Origin: Ignavibacteriota bacterium | Lineage (GTDB): Bacteria > Bacteroidota > Ignavibacteria > SZUA-365 | Reading direction: 5' to 3' | Assembly (NCBI GenBank): GCA_016218045.1 | Contig: JACRFB010000031.1 | Location: forward strand, 136,908 to 200,907 | DNA: 64,000 nucleotides | Shown: positions 27,861-36,045 of the stretch, in pieces | Layout of the letters: the number at the start of each line of letters is the position of its first letter | How positions within the stretch are numbered: position 1 is the stretch's first letter | Position numbers and translations under genes: made by a program | The notes under the pieces: generated by a model | Database searches by the model: none | What the model saw: only the letters and a program-made list of their open reading frames with translations | Told to the model about the DNA's origin: nothing

Positions 27861-29375
27861 ATGGTGAAATGCACCGGACTTTACGGCTCACCGGAGCGAA
27901 TTCCAGCGGATGTGCACATTCTGTTTTTTGTCCATGATGACATATTGTTCAAGAAGGCCGCCGATGCGGCCGGCGCACCGTTCAAAGCTCAGCTACTCGA
28001 CATGCGCGAGCGTGGCGACTTCCTTGGCAAGGCGGGCGAGTCTATAAGTTTTGTCTCCGGCGGATTGCGTTTTGTTCTTGTGGGACTCGGAACAAAAGAC
28101 GCTCTGCACGCGGAAGCTCTGAGACGCGCCGCGGGACGCGGCGTACGCGATGCCATGCGTTTTGTGAGCACCTCGGTGGCCGTGCATTGTCCGACCGAGG
28201 ACATCGTCAAAAAACACGTGCACATTTCCTTCGAGGCGATGGTGCAGGCGGTTGTCGAGGGCACACTTCTTGGCGCGTACAAATTCGACAAATATCTGAG
28301 CAAGCAGCCCGACGAGAAAAAGACCCCCATCAAGGAATGCAAGTTCGTCACTGCCGACGAGGGCTTCCAGGGCCGTCTCAAAGTGGGCATCGATGTTGCA
28401 GCCACAGTGTGCGACGGCGTCGAACTCGCGCGCAATCTCACGAATGCGCCGCCGAACGAAGTGTCGGCCGAGACACTCGCAAAAGAGGCCACGGCCATCG
28501 CGAAGAAACACACGTTCAAGGCCGTCGTGCTCGGCCGCAAGGAAATCGAGCAGCACAAGATGTCGGGCCTGCTCGCCGTCAATCAGGGCAGCAAGAAGGA
28601 ACCACGCTTCATCATCATGGAGTACAACGAGACGAAGCGTCGGCTCCCGCTCTACGTTCTGGTGGGGAAGGGCGTGACGTTTGATTCGGGCGGACTGTCG
28701 ATCAAACCTGCCGCCGCGATGGAAGAGATGAAGATGGACATGGCGGGCGCCGCCGCGGTGCTGGGCACGATGCAGGTTATCGCCAAGCTGAAACTCCCCG
28801 TGCGTGTGGTCGCCTTGATTCCCGCGACCGACAATATGTCGGGCGGCGGGGCGCTCTGTCCGGGCGACATCATCCGCTATTCGAACGGCACTTCGGTCGA
28901 AGTGCTCAACACCGACGCCGAGGGGCGCCTGATTCTGGCCGACGCTCTGATCTATGCGCAGCGCTACAAACCCGCGGGTATCATCGACCTTGCGACATTG
29001 ACGGGCGCCTGTGTCGTGGCGCTGGCTTCGTATGCAACGGGCATGATGGGCACGGGCGATGAATTGAAGGATCAGCTCCGGACAGCGGGCGACCAGACCT
29101 CCGAGCGCGTGTGGGAACTCCCGCTGTACGACGAGTATTCCAGCATGCTGAAAAGCAACGTCGCCGACCTGAAAAATATCGGCGGCAGGTGGGGTGGAGC
29201 AATCACGGCCGCCGCGTTCCTGAAGGCGTTTACGGGCGACGTACCGTGGGTGCATCTCGACATCGCGGGAACCGCCATCCTCGACGAGGCCAGCGACTAC
29301 GCGCCGAAGGGAGGCAGCGGCGTCGGCGTGCGTCTCCTGACGGAATTTTTCCGCACGGTGTCTGAAAAGAACTGA
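27861..29375 (+). CDS. pepA: Leucyl aminopeptidase (M17)
   Basis: 504 residues. The M17 catalytic domain is intact: GKGVTFDSGGLSIKP (metal Lys and Asp), MKMDMAGAAAVLG and the signature NTDAEGRLILADAL. It removes N-terminal residues, often Leu, from peptides, using two metals, as a cytoplasmic hexamer. The first ~180 residues form the variable N-terminal domain. Transcription probably ends at the hairpin at 29401-29420. Confidence 0.95.
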   Translation: MVKCTGLYGSPERIPADVHILFFVHDDILFKKAADAAGAPFKAQLLDMRERGDFLGKAGESISFVSGGLRFVLVGLGTKDALHAEALRRAAGRGVRDAMRFVSTSVAVHCPTEDIVKKHVHISFEAMVQAVVEGTLLGAYKFDKYLSKQPDEKKTPIKECKFVTADEGFQGRLKVGIDVAATVCDGVELARNLTNAPPNEVSAETLAKEATAIAKKHTFKAVVLGRKEIEQHKMSGLLAVNQGSKKEPRFIIMEYNETKRRLPLYVLVGKGVTFDSGGLSIKPAAAMEEMKMDMAGAAAVLGTMQVIAKLKLPVRVVALIPATDNMSGGGALCPGDIIRYSNGTSVEVLNTDAEGRLILADALIYAQRYKPAGIIDLATLTGACVVALASYATGMMGTGDELKDQLRTAGDQTSERVWELPLYDEYSSMLKSNVADLKNIGGRWGGAITAAAFLKAFTGDVPWVHLDIAGTAILDEASDYAPKGGSGVGVRLLTEFFRTVSEKN

Positions 29376-29400
29376 CGCCGGGAAATGTTGTGTGAATACA

Positions 29401-29430
29401 GGGCGGCCCTCAAGCCGCCCTTTCATTTTC
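29401..29430. terminator. Rho-independent terminator between convergent pepA and patatin genes
   Basis: A 7-bp GC stem GGGCGGC (29401-29407) / GCCGCCC (29414-29420) with a 6-nt loop, followed on the plus strand by TTTCATTTTC. It ends pepA transcription and lies at the 3' end of the convergent minus-strand gene; it may serve both. Confidence 0.75.
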
Positions 29431-32119
29431 AGAATCCCGTTCCGATCGAGAACGACAATTGTACGGGCCCCAGCCGCATGTACGTCGCGTTTGCGCCCTT
29501 TACAAACATCATGCTGCGGCCTATGGAAAAATCGGCCGGCCCGATGGGCGTGTCCAGACCAACAGTCAGGCCGATACCGTGCCGCAGATCCTTGAACTTG
29601 ATCTGTTCCGGTATCTCCCACACCCGCCCGATGTCGTAGCGGACCGACAGATAGCTGTCGAAAAGGATGCGCAGCGGGATGTGCCAGCGTGCATCAAAAC
29701 TTGCGACAAATATCTGTTGCCCGGTGAACGAATTCTCGCGCAGCCCGTGGAACATCTGCATGCCTCCCAGCCGGAATTCCTCCGCGCGTGGCATGGTGCG
29801 GTCGCCGTAGCCAAAAAGAACGCGGGGCTGCAGGGACCAGTCCGCATGCTGGTCGGAGAGCACCACACTGTACGATGTGGCGACCTTGCTGAAGGCGCGT
29901 GTGCTGCCGAGGGCGCTCTGTGCGGACGTGTACGCGAAGGCGAAGTGCATGCCGCGTGTAGGATAGGGATAACGATCGCGGGTGTCGATCGTGGTCCCGA
30001 GTGTGATCGAAACCACCGTCTGCTGTTCGTCGCCCGGCGGTTCGGCGGTGTTTGCGTCGATCGTGCGGAGTGATTGATCCTCGAAACGTGCCGTGGCATA
30101 CAGGTTTCCGAAGCGTCCCGCGTACATGCCCGCTGTGGCGCTTGCGCCGTACCGCACCAGTCGTGTACGTGCTATCTGCTCGCGCTCGAATCGGTTGGGC
30201 TTCTGCACGGGCGCGTCGGTATACACCGAATAATCCCGCAGATCATAGTAGCCGTGCAGCGACATGTTCAGGTTCGTGTAAAAAAGGCGGTTCGTATTGT
30301 ACACGCCCTCATAGCGCCGGTTGTCGAAGCCGCCGAAAAACAGGCCGGTAAGTTCGCTGCCCGATCCGAAGATGTTCGCGTCGCGGAGATCGATTCCGAA
30401 CTGGGCGTTGCGCTCCGCATCAACAAGCACACCGACGCGCAGCTCCTGCGACGAGCGCTCCTCCACGTGCAGGACCACACGCGGACCCCCCTCCGTATCG
30501 CGGATCTCGAGCGAAACCTGGTGGAAGAGTCCCAGGCCCGCAAGGTTGTTCAATCCCGCGCGGGCTTCCTGCACGCGGAAGGTTTCCCCCTCGCGGAAGG
30601 GCAGTTCCCGCAGGATAACGACCGGGTTCGTGCGTGTGTTGCCCACGACATCTATTCCCGCGATGGTCCCTTCGCGCACACGCAGCGATATCGACCCGCG
30701 AAGCGTGTCGGCCTCGAGAATCGTCACGTCAGCCAGCGCGTACCCCAGCGACCGGTAATACCGCAGGACGTTTTCACACAGGTGACGCACGCGCGAGCCG
30801 GTCATGGGACGATACAGCGACGACTGCGTTTCGGCGATGACACGCAACGCGTGATCGTTCCGCGCGCCCTCGACCTGTATGTCGCGGATGATCGAAGCCG
30901 CAGGCATGTCGATACGGTTCGCGGAATTTCGGAAGGCCTTCGAGAACAGCCTGTCGGCCAGTGCGGACCCTTGTCCTGTATCCTCTCCGCCTCGTGTCAC
31001 CCCGTCCATCACGACGGTTGCGGGAGCCGCGTCCGTGCGCTCCGCCAGGAGCGTGTCCACTGCCCGGCGCACAGTGGAAATGATGGCCGGGATGCGCTCC
31101 GTCGCGGAACGATATCCGCGGATGATGAGCGTGTCGGTCATCTGGAAATCCGTCGCCAGCAAGGTGCCAAGCGCCGGTTCTATCACGATATCGGCACGGC
31201 GGAGCTGTTCGGTATTGCTGCGTTCCATCAGTACGTTCAGCACCTGGTCGAGCGTTTCGATGGGATTGGTAATCTGCGAGGGCTGGCGCGGAGGACTGGT
31301 GGTGTTCACCGCTATCACGATGTCGCAGCCCAGTTCACGCGCCACATCCACAGGGATATTCGCCTGCATGCCGCCGTCGACGAGCGCCATCGAATCCCGC
31401 ATCACGGGCGCGTACAGCACGGGCACCGTGGCACTTGCGCGTATGGCCTCGGCCAGCGGGCCGTTTCCGAGCACAACGCGGCGGCCGCTGTACAAGTCGG
31501 TCGCCACTGCGCGGAAGGGGATTTTGAGCGCGTCAAAATCGCGAGAATGGTAGGGCGCGTTGAGTGTCAGTTCGTTCAGAAGATTCGTGAGCCGCTGTCC
31601 GTTCGACACGGATGTGGGGAGCACGGGCCGCAGTCCGTCGAAACGCAGCGTGAGAATGGACCGGTCCGATACCGGCTTCTGATCGATGAAGAGATTCTCC
31701 CTTCCGCTCTGGTTCGATAATCGGAGCAGTTCGTCCCAATCTATGGCCTTGATCGCTGTTTCGAGCTCATCTATCTGATATCCGGCCGCGAACAAGCCCC
31801 CGATGATGCTCCCGATGCTCGTCCCGACTACCACATCGGGCGTGATTCCGGCCTCGACGAGCGCCTTCAGCACTCCTATCTGCGCCAGGCCCCGCGCACC
31901 GCCGCCGCTCAACACGATGCCGATCTTCGGACGCCGCCATTCGGGGAAGAGCTGCGAGCCGAACGGTCTCACAGGCCGCCAGACGCGTGGCAGCAGGGAG
32001 TCGGCTGATGTCTGTGCCTCGACGTCGGTTCGCGGCAGTTCCTGCGCGTGAACGCACTGCCCGCAGATGAATCCCGCGAACACGATGCAGGCTGCCAATC
32101 GACGAATGTGAAGCACCAT
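29429..32119 (-). CDS. Patatin-like phospholipase with POTRA and outer-membrane barrel (PlpD/type Vd-like)
   Basis: 896 residues. After a signal peptide (cleaved near VHA-Q), a patatin domain spans ~65-340: oxyanion loop SGGGARGLAQIG (~71-80), catalytic Ser101 in GTSIGS and Asp248 in VDGG, giving the usual Ser-Asp dyad. Then come POTRA-like segments (~420-590, e.g. LRVREGTIAGIDVVGNTRTNPVVILREL) and a C-terminal BamA-type barrel (~600-896; GSGSELTGLFFGG, ending SFSIGTGF with terminal Phe). The order patatin-POTRA-barrel is that of PlpD and FplA, type Vd autotransporters that place a lipase outside the cell. The promoter is at 32123-32154. Confidence 0.88.
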   Translation of the reverse strand: MVLHIRRLAACIVFAGFICGQCVHAQELPRTDVEAQTSADSLLPRVWRPVRPFGSQLFPEWRRPKIGIVLSGGGARGLAQIGVLKALVEAGITPDVVVGTSIGSIIGGLFAAGYQIDELETAIKAIDWDELLRLSNQSGRENLFIDQKPVSDRSILTLRFDGLRPVLPTSVSNGQRLTNLLNELTLNAPYHSRDFDALKIPFRAVATDLYSGRRVVLGNGPLAEAIRASATVPVLYAPVMRDSMALVDGGMQANIPVDVARELGCDIVIAVNTTSPPRQPSQITNPIETLDQVLNVLMERSNTEQLRRADIVIEPALGTLLATDFQMTDTLIIRGYRSATERIPAIISTVRRAVDTLLAERTDAAPATVVMDGVTRGGEDTGQGSALADRLFSKAFRNSANRIDMPAASIIRDIQVEGARNDHALRVIAETQSSLYRPMTGSRVRHLCENVLRYYRSLGYALADVTILEADTLRGSISLRVREGTIAGIDVVGNTRTNPVVILRELPFREGETFRVQEARAGLNNLAGLGLFHQVSLEIRDTEGGPRVVLHVEERSSQELRVGVLVDAERNAQFGIDLRDANIFGSGSELTGLFFGGFDNRRYEGVYNTNRLFYTNLNMSLHGYYDLRDYSVYTDAPVQKPNRFEREQIARTRLVRYGASATAGMYAGRFGNLYATARFEDQSLRTIDANTAEPPGDEQQTVVSITLGTTIDTRDRYPYPTRGMHFAFAYTSAQSALGSTRAFSKVATSYSVVLSDQHADWSLQPRVLFGYGDRTMPRAEEFRLGGMQMFHGLRENSFTGQQIFVASFDARWHIPLRILFDSYLSVRYDIGRVWEIPEQIKFKDLRHGIGLTVGLDTPIGPADFSIGRSMMFVKGANATYMRLGPVQLSFSIGTGF

Positions 32120-32122
32120 CTC

Positions 32123-32154
32123 AAAAAGTAGCGATCGTGCCAGGCAGAACCAAA
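32123..32154 (-). promoter_or_regulatory. Promoter for the patatin-barrel gene
   Basis: On the minus strand: TTTG (32154-32151), exactly 20 nt, TACTTTTT (32130-32123), next base G. The -7 element ends only 3 nt before the ATG codon (32119-32117), so the transcript would be nearly leaderless. Confidence 0.55.
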
Positions 32155-32180
32155 CCCCGGGAACACGTTCATGAACATGG

Positions 32181-32216
32181 AGACGCCCCTGCCGCGTCTA
32201 TGCGGCGGGGGCGTCT
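32181..32216. terminator. Strong hairpin downstream of the 32243-33643 gene
   Basis: 15-bp stem 32181-32195 / 32202-32216 with one G-U pair and a 6-nt loop, 26 bases past the stop of the minus-strand barrel gene. No clear T-run follows on the minus strand, so it may be a weak terminator or an RNA 3' end stabiliser rather than a classic intrinsic terminator. Confidence 0.6.
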
Positions 32217-32242
32217 ACGCAACAAGGCCGGAGGGGCTGAGG

Positions 32243-33643
32243 TTAGAAATCGAGCCGGCCTGTCACTGCAAACGAGGCGGAGGTGTGAGGTGTGACAAAA
32301 AGCGCGTCGAGCGAACTTGTGCCCACATCGAGCGTGAACGAATCCATGCGGAGCCCGACACCCACAGCCAGCATTGCCGGGAGATTTCCGCCAAGACCGA
32401 TGCCGACACGCATGGGCAACTGTTCGATGGCCTCGAATTCGGCGCCGATACTCACGTGGGGGACAGTCGAATTACCCGGAACGGAGTTGAATCCCTCGCG
32501 CAGCGCCATGGTCATGACCAGGGGATGCGGACCGCCGAGAAAGCGGTGCGCGGTGAATGCCGCGGAGAGTGTGACGGCCGTCGGAAGCGGTGTGGTGAAG
32601 GACCCGATCAAACGTTCCTTGCCGTTCATCTTCTCGCGTATCGCGTCGAACTGGTCGCCGGTGGTCAGGTCGTTGAGAGTAAAATCCTCGTCGGCGGCGG
32701 TTTCCTTCGCATTGCGATTCCACACCACACTGCCGATGTCGTTGATCGCGACGGCAATACGAATCGATTGTGTCATGTCGGCCATGAAGCCGAGATCGAG
32801 TCCGAAGCCCGTACCCGCGGGGGTCGGGAACAACGAGTACGCGAAGACATTGCCCTGCTCCATCCATTCCGTGCCGGCATACCGCGCGTGCATACCCGCA
32901 TGGCCCGTCACGACGAAGGAGTCAGGATCCGTAGTGAAGGAGGTGTTGAAGCGGTCGAGTCCGAAATACCCGAACCCGTGTACGATTTTGAACGATGCGC
33001 CGAACGAGATCGCCGGCGCCGACTGCCGCGTGAAAGCGAAGCGCTGCGCGTAGGTGACCGCATAGTCCCGCGTCCAGGACGAGGTCATGCGCGTGCTGCC
33101 GAAGTCGAAGGTGCGGCCGGGGGTGTTGCCGTCGAGAAGGAACTCCACCATGGCGCGCGGAAGTATCGCGGTGCCCGCGATGCGGTCGCGCATGCTGAAA
33201 CCGAAGGACCCTGCCCGCGTCGAAACCGTTGCGGCGAAGAGTGTCGCGCTTGTGCTCGTGTGGAAGCTCCCGTCGTTGCCGCGGAAGGATCCGAGCACTT
33301 CGGCCTTGTCCGCGTCGCTCAAATAGTAGGGGATGCGCGTGCCGTTGTTCGGAACACCGACGAAGAACTTCTGATACGTTTCGTACGAGAGGAAGTCCAT
33401 TCCCGCGCTGAACGTAAACGGCAGTACCGAGACCGAGACGGTGCTGCCTTTCGGGAGGACGATCTGGGCCGGATTCACTCCAAGCGCATCAACCCCGTGC
33501 ACCACTGCCAGGTTGCTGTACGCGGCTGCCGCGACTCGCGCAGGGGCGTAGACATCCTGGGCGGACGCGCCTGCGGCACCGATGAGCGCGGCGCAGAACA
33601 CGGCCGTGAGAAAATGGCGGGGCGAATTGCTGGGGCTGCGCAT
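32243..33643 (-). CDS. Outer-membrane beta-barrel protein, DUF5723/FadL-like
   Basis: 466 residues. Signal peptide cleaved after ASA (~residue 29), then an N-terminal block with AYSNLAVVHGVDALGVNPAQIVLP, in which NPA-type motifs recall Bacteroidota barrel families (DUF5723, PorV/FadL-like). The rest alternates Phe/Gly/Tyr-rich strands and ends SFAVTGRLDF with terminal Phe, a beta-barrel signature. Family assignment is by pattern only. It is the last gene of a minus-strand cluster after a lipoprotein and a 25-residue membrane peptide. Confidence 0.65.
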   Translation of the reverse strand: MRSPSNSPRHFLTAVFCAALIGAAGASAQDVYAPARVAAAAYSNLAVVHGVDALGVNPAQIVLPKGSTVSVSVLPFTFSAGMDFLSYETYQKFFVGVPNNGTRIPYYLSDADKAEVLGSFRGNDGSFHTSTSATLFAATVSTRAGSFGFSMRDRIAGTAILPRAMVEFLLDGNTPGRTFDFGSTRMTSSWTRDYAVTYAQRFAFTRQSAPAISFGASFKIVHGFGYFGLDRFNTSFTTDPDSFVVTGHAGMHARYAGTEWMEQGNVFAYSLFPTPAGTGFGLDLGFMADMTQSIRIAVAINDIGSVVWNRNAKETAADEDFTLNDLTTGDQFDAIREKMNGKERLIGSFTTPLPTAVTLSAAFTAHRFLGGPHPLVMTMALREGFNSVPGNSTVPHVSIGAEFEAIEQLPMRVGIGLGGNLPAMLAVGVGLRMDSFTLDVGTSSLDALFVTPHTSASFAVTGRLDF

Positions 33644-33661
33644 GGCTGTGTACCGATCCTG

Positions 33662-33739
33662 TTAGAGCGCGCTCAGCGCGACAAAGGTGACCAGCCAGAT
33701 GACAACGGCGAGGGTGAGGGATTTTTCGACCTGACTCAT
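33662..33739 (-). CDS. 25-residue membrane mini-protein
   Basis: A short ORF that standard length cut-offs miss. It reads MSQVEKSLTLAVVIWL then VTFVALSAL and a TAA stop. An excellent ribosome binding site (AGGAG, 33746-33750 on the minus strand) lies 6 bases before the ATG. After a short polar start with one Glu-Lys pair, the last ~18 residues are a continuous transmembrane helix. It fills the gap between the lipoprotein stop (33755) and the barrel-protein start (33643), in the same direction. The function is unknown; small single-helix proteins often modulate a membrane partner. Confidence 0.7.
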   Translation of the reverse strand: MSQVEKSLTLAVVIWLVTFVALSAL

Positions 33740-33754
33740 TGCGACTCTCCTGGA

Positions 33755-34408
33755 TTATAGGATCACGTCCGAAGTAATGGTGACTTTTGCGTAGGTCTGC
33801 AGGCGGATGAAGTCTGCCATGCTCAATGTCACCGGCATCCTTCCCGTTGTTGATAGTGTGAGGCGGACCATCACGTATGTCCCTTCGATGATCCTGTGGA
33901 AATCCGAATTGCCAAGTGTCACTTCGATACGCGACTTCACCGGAATCACGGCTTCGTTGTTGCCTGCCACAACAGCCGGCGCCACGCGCATCAGGTCGCC
34001 GGATTCCAGCTTCGGCACAAACAAGGTCCGGTAGTTCTCATCAAGCACAGCCGGCTCTATCACCGCGTCGACGGGGAGGTGGTTCTCCAGCTCGAAGACG
34101 AACTTCCCGTTGTCGGCGATGCGCAGTTTTTCCACAACGTCGGGCTTCAGCGTGTACTTGATCGTGTCGATGTACACGCAGCTTCGGAGCGTGGCGGTGA
34201 TGGAACCGTCCAGGCCGATGTTGATCATGATCGACGTGTCCTGTGCCACCAGATCCTGCACGGTGATTTTCTGCGAGGCGAAAGGCACATTCATCGGCAC
34301 ATCCCAATTCGGGAGAACCGGCATGAATGGATCCGAGCACGAGGCCAAGCCGAAGATCGCTGCGGCCGCACACACGGCAATGACGGAGTTACGTATCGTT
34401 GATTTCAT
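33755..34408 (-). CDS. Predicted lipoprotein of unknown function
   Basis: 217 residues from ATG 34408, chosen because an AAGGA site precedes it and a lipoprotein signal begins there (MKSTIRNSVIAVCAAAAIFG, lipobox LASC); the open frame extends to 34513 without a signal. The mature protein is ~195 residues of mixed beta content (YIDTIKYTLKPDVVEKL, VTLGNSDFHRIIEGTYVMVRL). I do not recognise a family. Expected at the outer membrane. The next two genes, a membrane mini-protein and a barrel protein, run the same way, suggesting one envelope-related transcript. Confidence 0.7.
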   Translation of the reverse strand: MKSTIRNSVIAVCAAAAIFGLASCSDPFMPVLPNWDVPMNVPFASQKITVQDLVAQDTSIMINIGLDGSITATLRSCVYIDTIKYTLKPDVVEKLRIADNGKFVFELENHLPVDAVIEPAVLDENYRTLFVPKLESGDLMRVAPAVVAGNNEAVIPVKSRIEVTLGNSDFHRIIEGTYVMVRLTLSTTGRMPVTLSMADFIRLQTYAKVTITSDVIL

Positions 34409-34558
34409 AGTTCCTTTGTCCTGATTCACGCGTCCAAATCCTGTGGATGCAAAAAACGGGACAAGAACAATGCCGAGAGCTTGGCATAGGGTAATTCCTA
34501 CCAAATGGCCCAAAAGGATACCAAAAACGCTGCTTCGCTACGATGCAGCGAAATTCGG

Positions 34559-34575
34559 AATGCAATAATTGCATT
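34559..34575. repeat. 17-nt palindrome (possible operator)
   Basis: AATGCAAT-A-ATTGCATT is a perfect 8-bp inverted repeat around one base, in an AT-rich island within 34409-34655, ~150 nt upstream of the lipoprotein start. The form is that of a dimeric-regulator operator. The rest of this 247-base gap holds no gene and no promoter that fits the window pattern well. Confidence 0.4.
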
Positions 34576-34655
34576 ATCGCGCGCCGTGCTGTGAAAGTTT
34601 TATAATATAGAGACTGTACCCCTCCCAGTGGGACGCAGTCCGGTTGGAGAGTGTT

Positions 34656-35084
34656 TCAGTATTCCGGCAGTCCGGATTCCATGGCTTCTAGGAATAAACG
34701 CGGGGGTCTGATGATACGTCCGGTCTCGATGTTCTGCCACGCGTGTGTGGTGTACCCGCGCGTGAGCAGCAGGCCGCCGTCCTCGCGCCGGATCTCGTAA
34801 TGGATGCGCAGGCGCGGTGAACGGAACGTTTCGACGCTGCTGCGGATGTCGAGAACATCGTCGTAGCGGGCGGGGGCGATGTATTCGCAGAACGCGTCGA
34901 CGAGCGGGAGCCGCGCGCCGGTCTTTTCGAGTTCCGCGTACGGAAGGCCGAGCGAGCGCAGCAATTCGGTGCGGCCCACCTCGAAGTATTCGAGGTATTT
35001 GCCGTTGTACACGATCTGCATCTGATCGGTGTCGGCGTACCGAACCCGGATCAGTGTGTGGCGGCTGATGATCGGGGCCGTCAT
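34656..35084 (-). CDS. YbgC/4-hydroxybenzoyl-CoA thioesterase-like acyl-CoA thioesterase
   Basis: 142 residues from ATG 35084, which starts 4 bases after the accA stop; an ATG at 35105 would overlap accA by 17 bases and is possible. The hotdog-fold signature RVRYADTDQMQIVYNGKYLEYFEVGRTELLRSLG is clear, with the active Asp in RYADTD. Members hydrolyse acyl-CoA or acyl-ACP thioesters. Next to accA this suggests a link to fatty acid metabolism. Confidence 0.85.
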   Translation of the reverse strand: MTAPIISRHTLIRVRYADTDQMQIVYNGKYLEYFEVGRTELLRSLGLPYAELEKTGARLPLVDAFCEYIAPARYDDVLDIRSSVETFRSPRLRIHYEIRREDGGLLLTRGYTTHAWQNIETGRIIRPPRLFLEAMESGLPEY

Positions 35085-35088
35085 GGGG

Positions 35089-36039
35089 TCACTCGGCAAA
35101 TTCACCCATGCGCGAGAATTTTTTGATGCGCGCCTTCACGAGCTGCTCGGGCTTCATGCGCACGAGTGGCGCGATCTCCTCCTGCAGCGCGTCCTTCAAC
35201 AGCATCGCCGCTTCGGAAGGATTGCGGTGCGCGCCTCCGAGAGGTTCCGGCACGATACGATCGATGATCCCCGCGGCGAGCAGATCGGGGGCTGTGAGTT
35301 TGAGCGCCTCGGCCGCCTGTTCCTTGTAGTCCCAACTGCGCCACAGAATGCTCGAGCAGGATTCGGGGGCGATGACCGAGTACCAGGTGTTTTCGAGCAT
35401 GAGGATGCGGTCGCCCACGCCAATGCCCAACGCGCCGCCCGAGGCGCCCTCGCCGATTATCGCGACGATGATCGGCACCGGAAGCTGCGACATGACGAAG
35501 AGATTGCGCGCGATGGCCTCGGCCTGCCCGCGCTCCTCGGCCTCGAGCCCGGGGTAGGCACCCGGAGTGTCGATGAGCGTGATGACGGGCCTGTTGAATT
35601 TCGCCGCGAGTTCCATGAGCCGTTTCGCCTTTCGGTATCCCTCGGGATTCGCCATGCCGAAATTGCGGTACAGGTTGCTCTTTGTGTCGCGCCCCTTCTG
35701 ATGACCGATCACCATCACCGACATTTCGTCGAGCCGGGCAAAGCCGCCCACTATCGCCTTGTCGTCGCCGAAGGTGCGATCGCCGTGTAATTCGACGAAG
35801 TCGGAAAATACTTTGCCGATGTAGTCGAGGGTGTACGGCCGGTCGGGATGCCGCGCGAGCTGCACTTTCTGCCAGCGCGTGAGATTCGAATAGACGGAAC
35901 GGCGCAGCTCTTCGATGCGCGTCTCGAGCGCGGCGATTTCATCGCTGATCTCGAGATCCTGCATCACCGCTTTCATCTCTTCGATCTTTTTTTCCAGCTC
36001 GACGATCGGTCGTTCGAAATCGAGTACGGTTTTGGCCAT
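35089..36039 (-). CDS. accA: Acetyl-CoA carboxylase carboxyltransferase subunit alpha
   Basis: 316 residues. The N-terminal ~80 residues are helical ([20 protein letters not shown]...), followed by [81 protein letters not shown] and [19 protein letters not shown]. These are standard AccA blocks. With AccD it transfers the carboxyl group from biotin to acetyl-CoA, giving malonyl-CoA. AccD, AccB and AccC are not in the window. The gene begins 6 bases after the glycosyltransferase fusion. Confidence 0.95.
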   Translation of the reverse strand: MAKTVLDFERPIVELEKKIEEMKAVMQDLEISDEIAALETRIEELRRSVYSNLTRWQKVQLARHPDRPYTLDYIGKVFSDFVELHGDRTFGDDKAIVGGFARLDEMSVMVIGHQKGRDTKSNLYRNFGMANPEGYRKAKRLMELAAKFNRPVITLIDTPGAYPGLEAEERGQAEAIARNLFVMSQLPVPIIVAIIGEGASGGALGIGVGDRILMLENTWYSVIAPESCSSILWRSWDYKEQAAEALKLTAPDLLAAGIIDRIVPEPLGGAHRNPSEAAMLLKDALQEEIAPLVRMKPEQLVKARIKKFSRMGEFAE

Positions 36040-36045
36040 GGGGTG

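Noticed and set aside
32171-33760. 529-residue plus-strand open frame
   Set aside because: Antisense to the barrel protein and the mini-protein; no signal peptide or domain.
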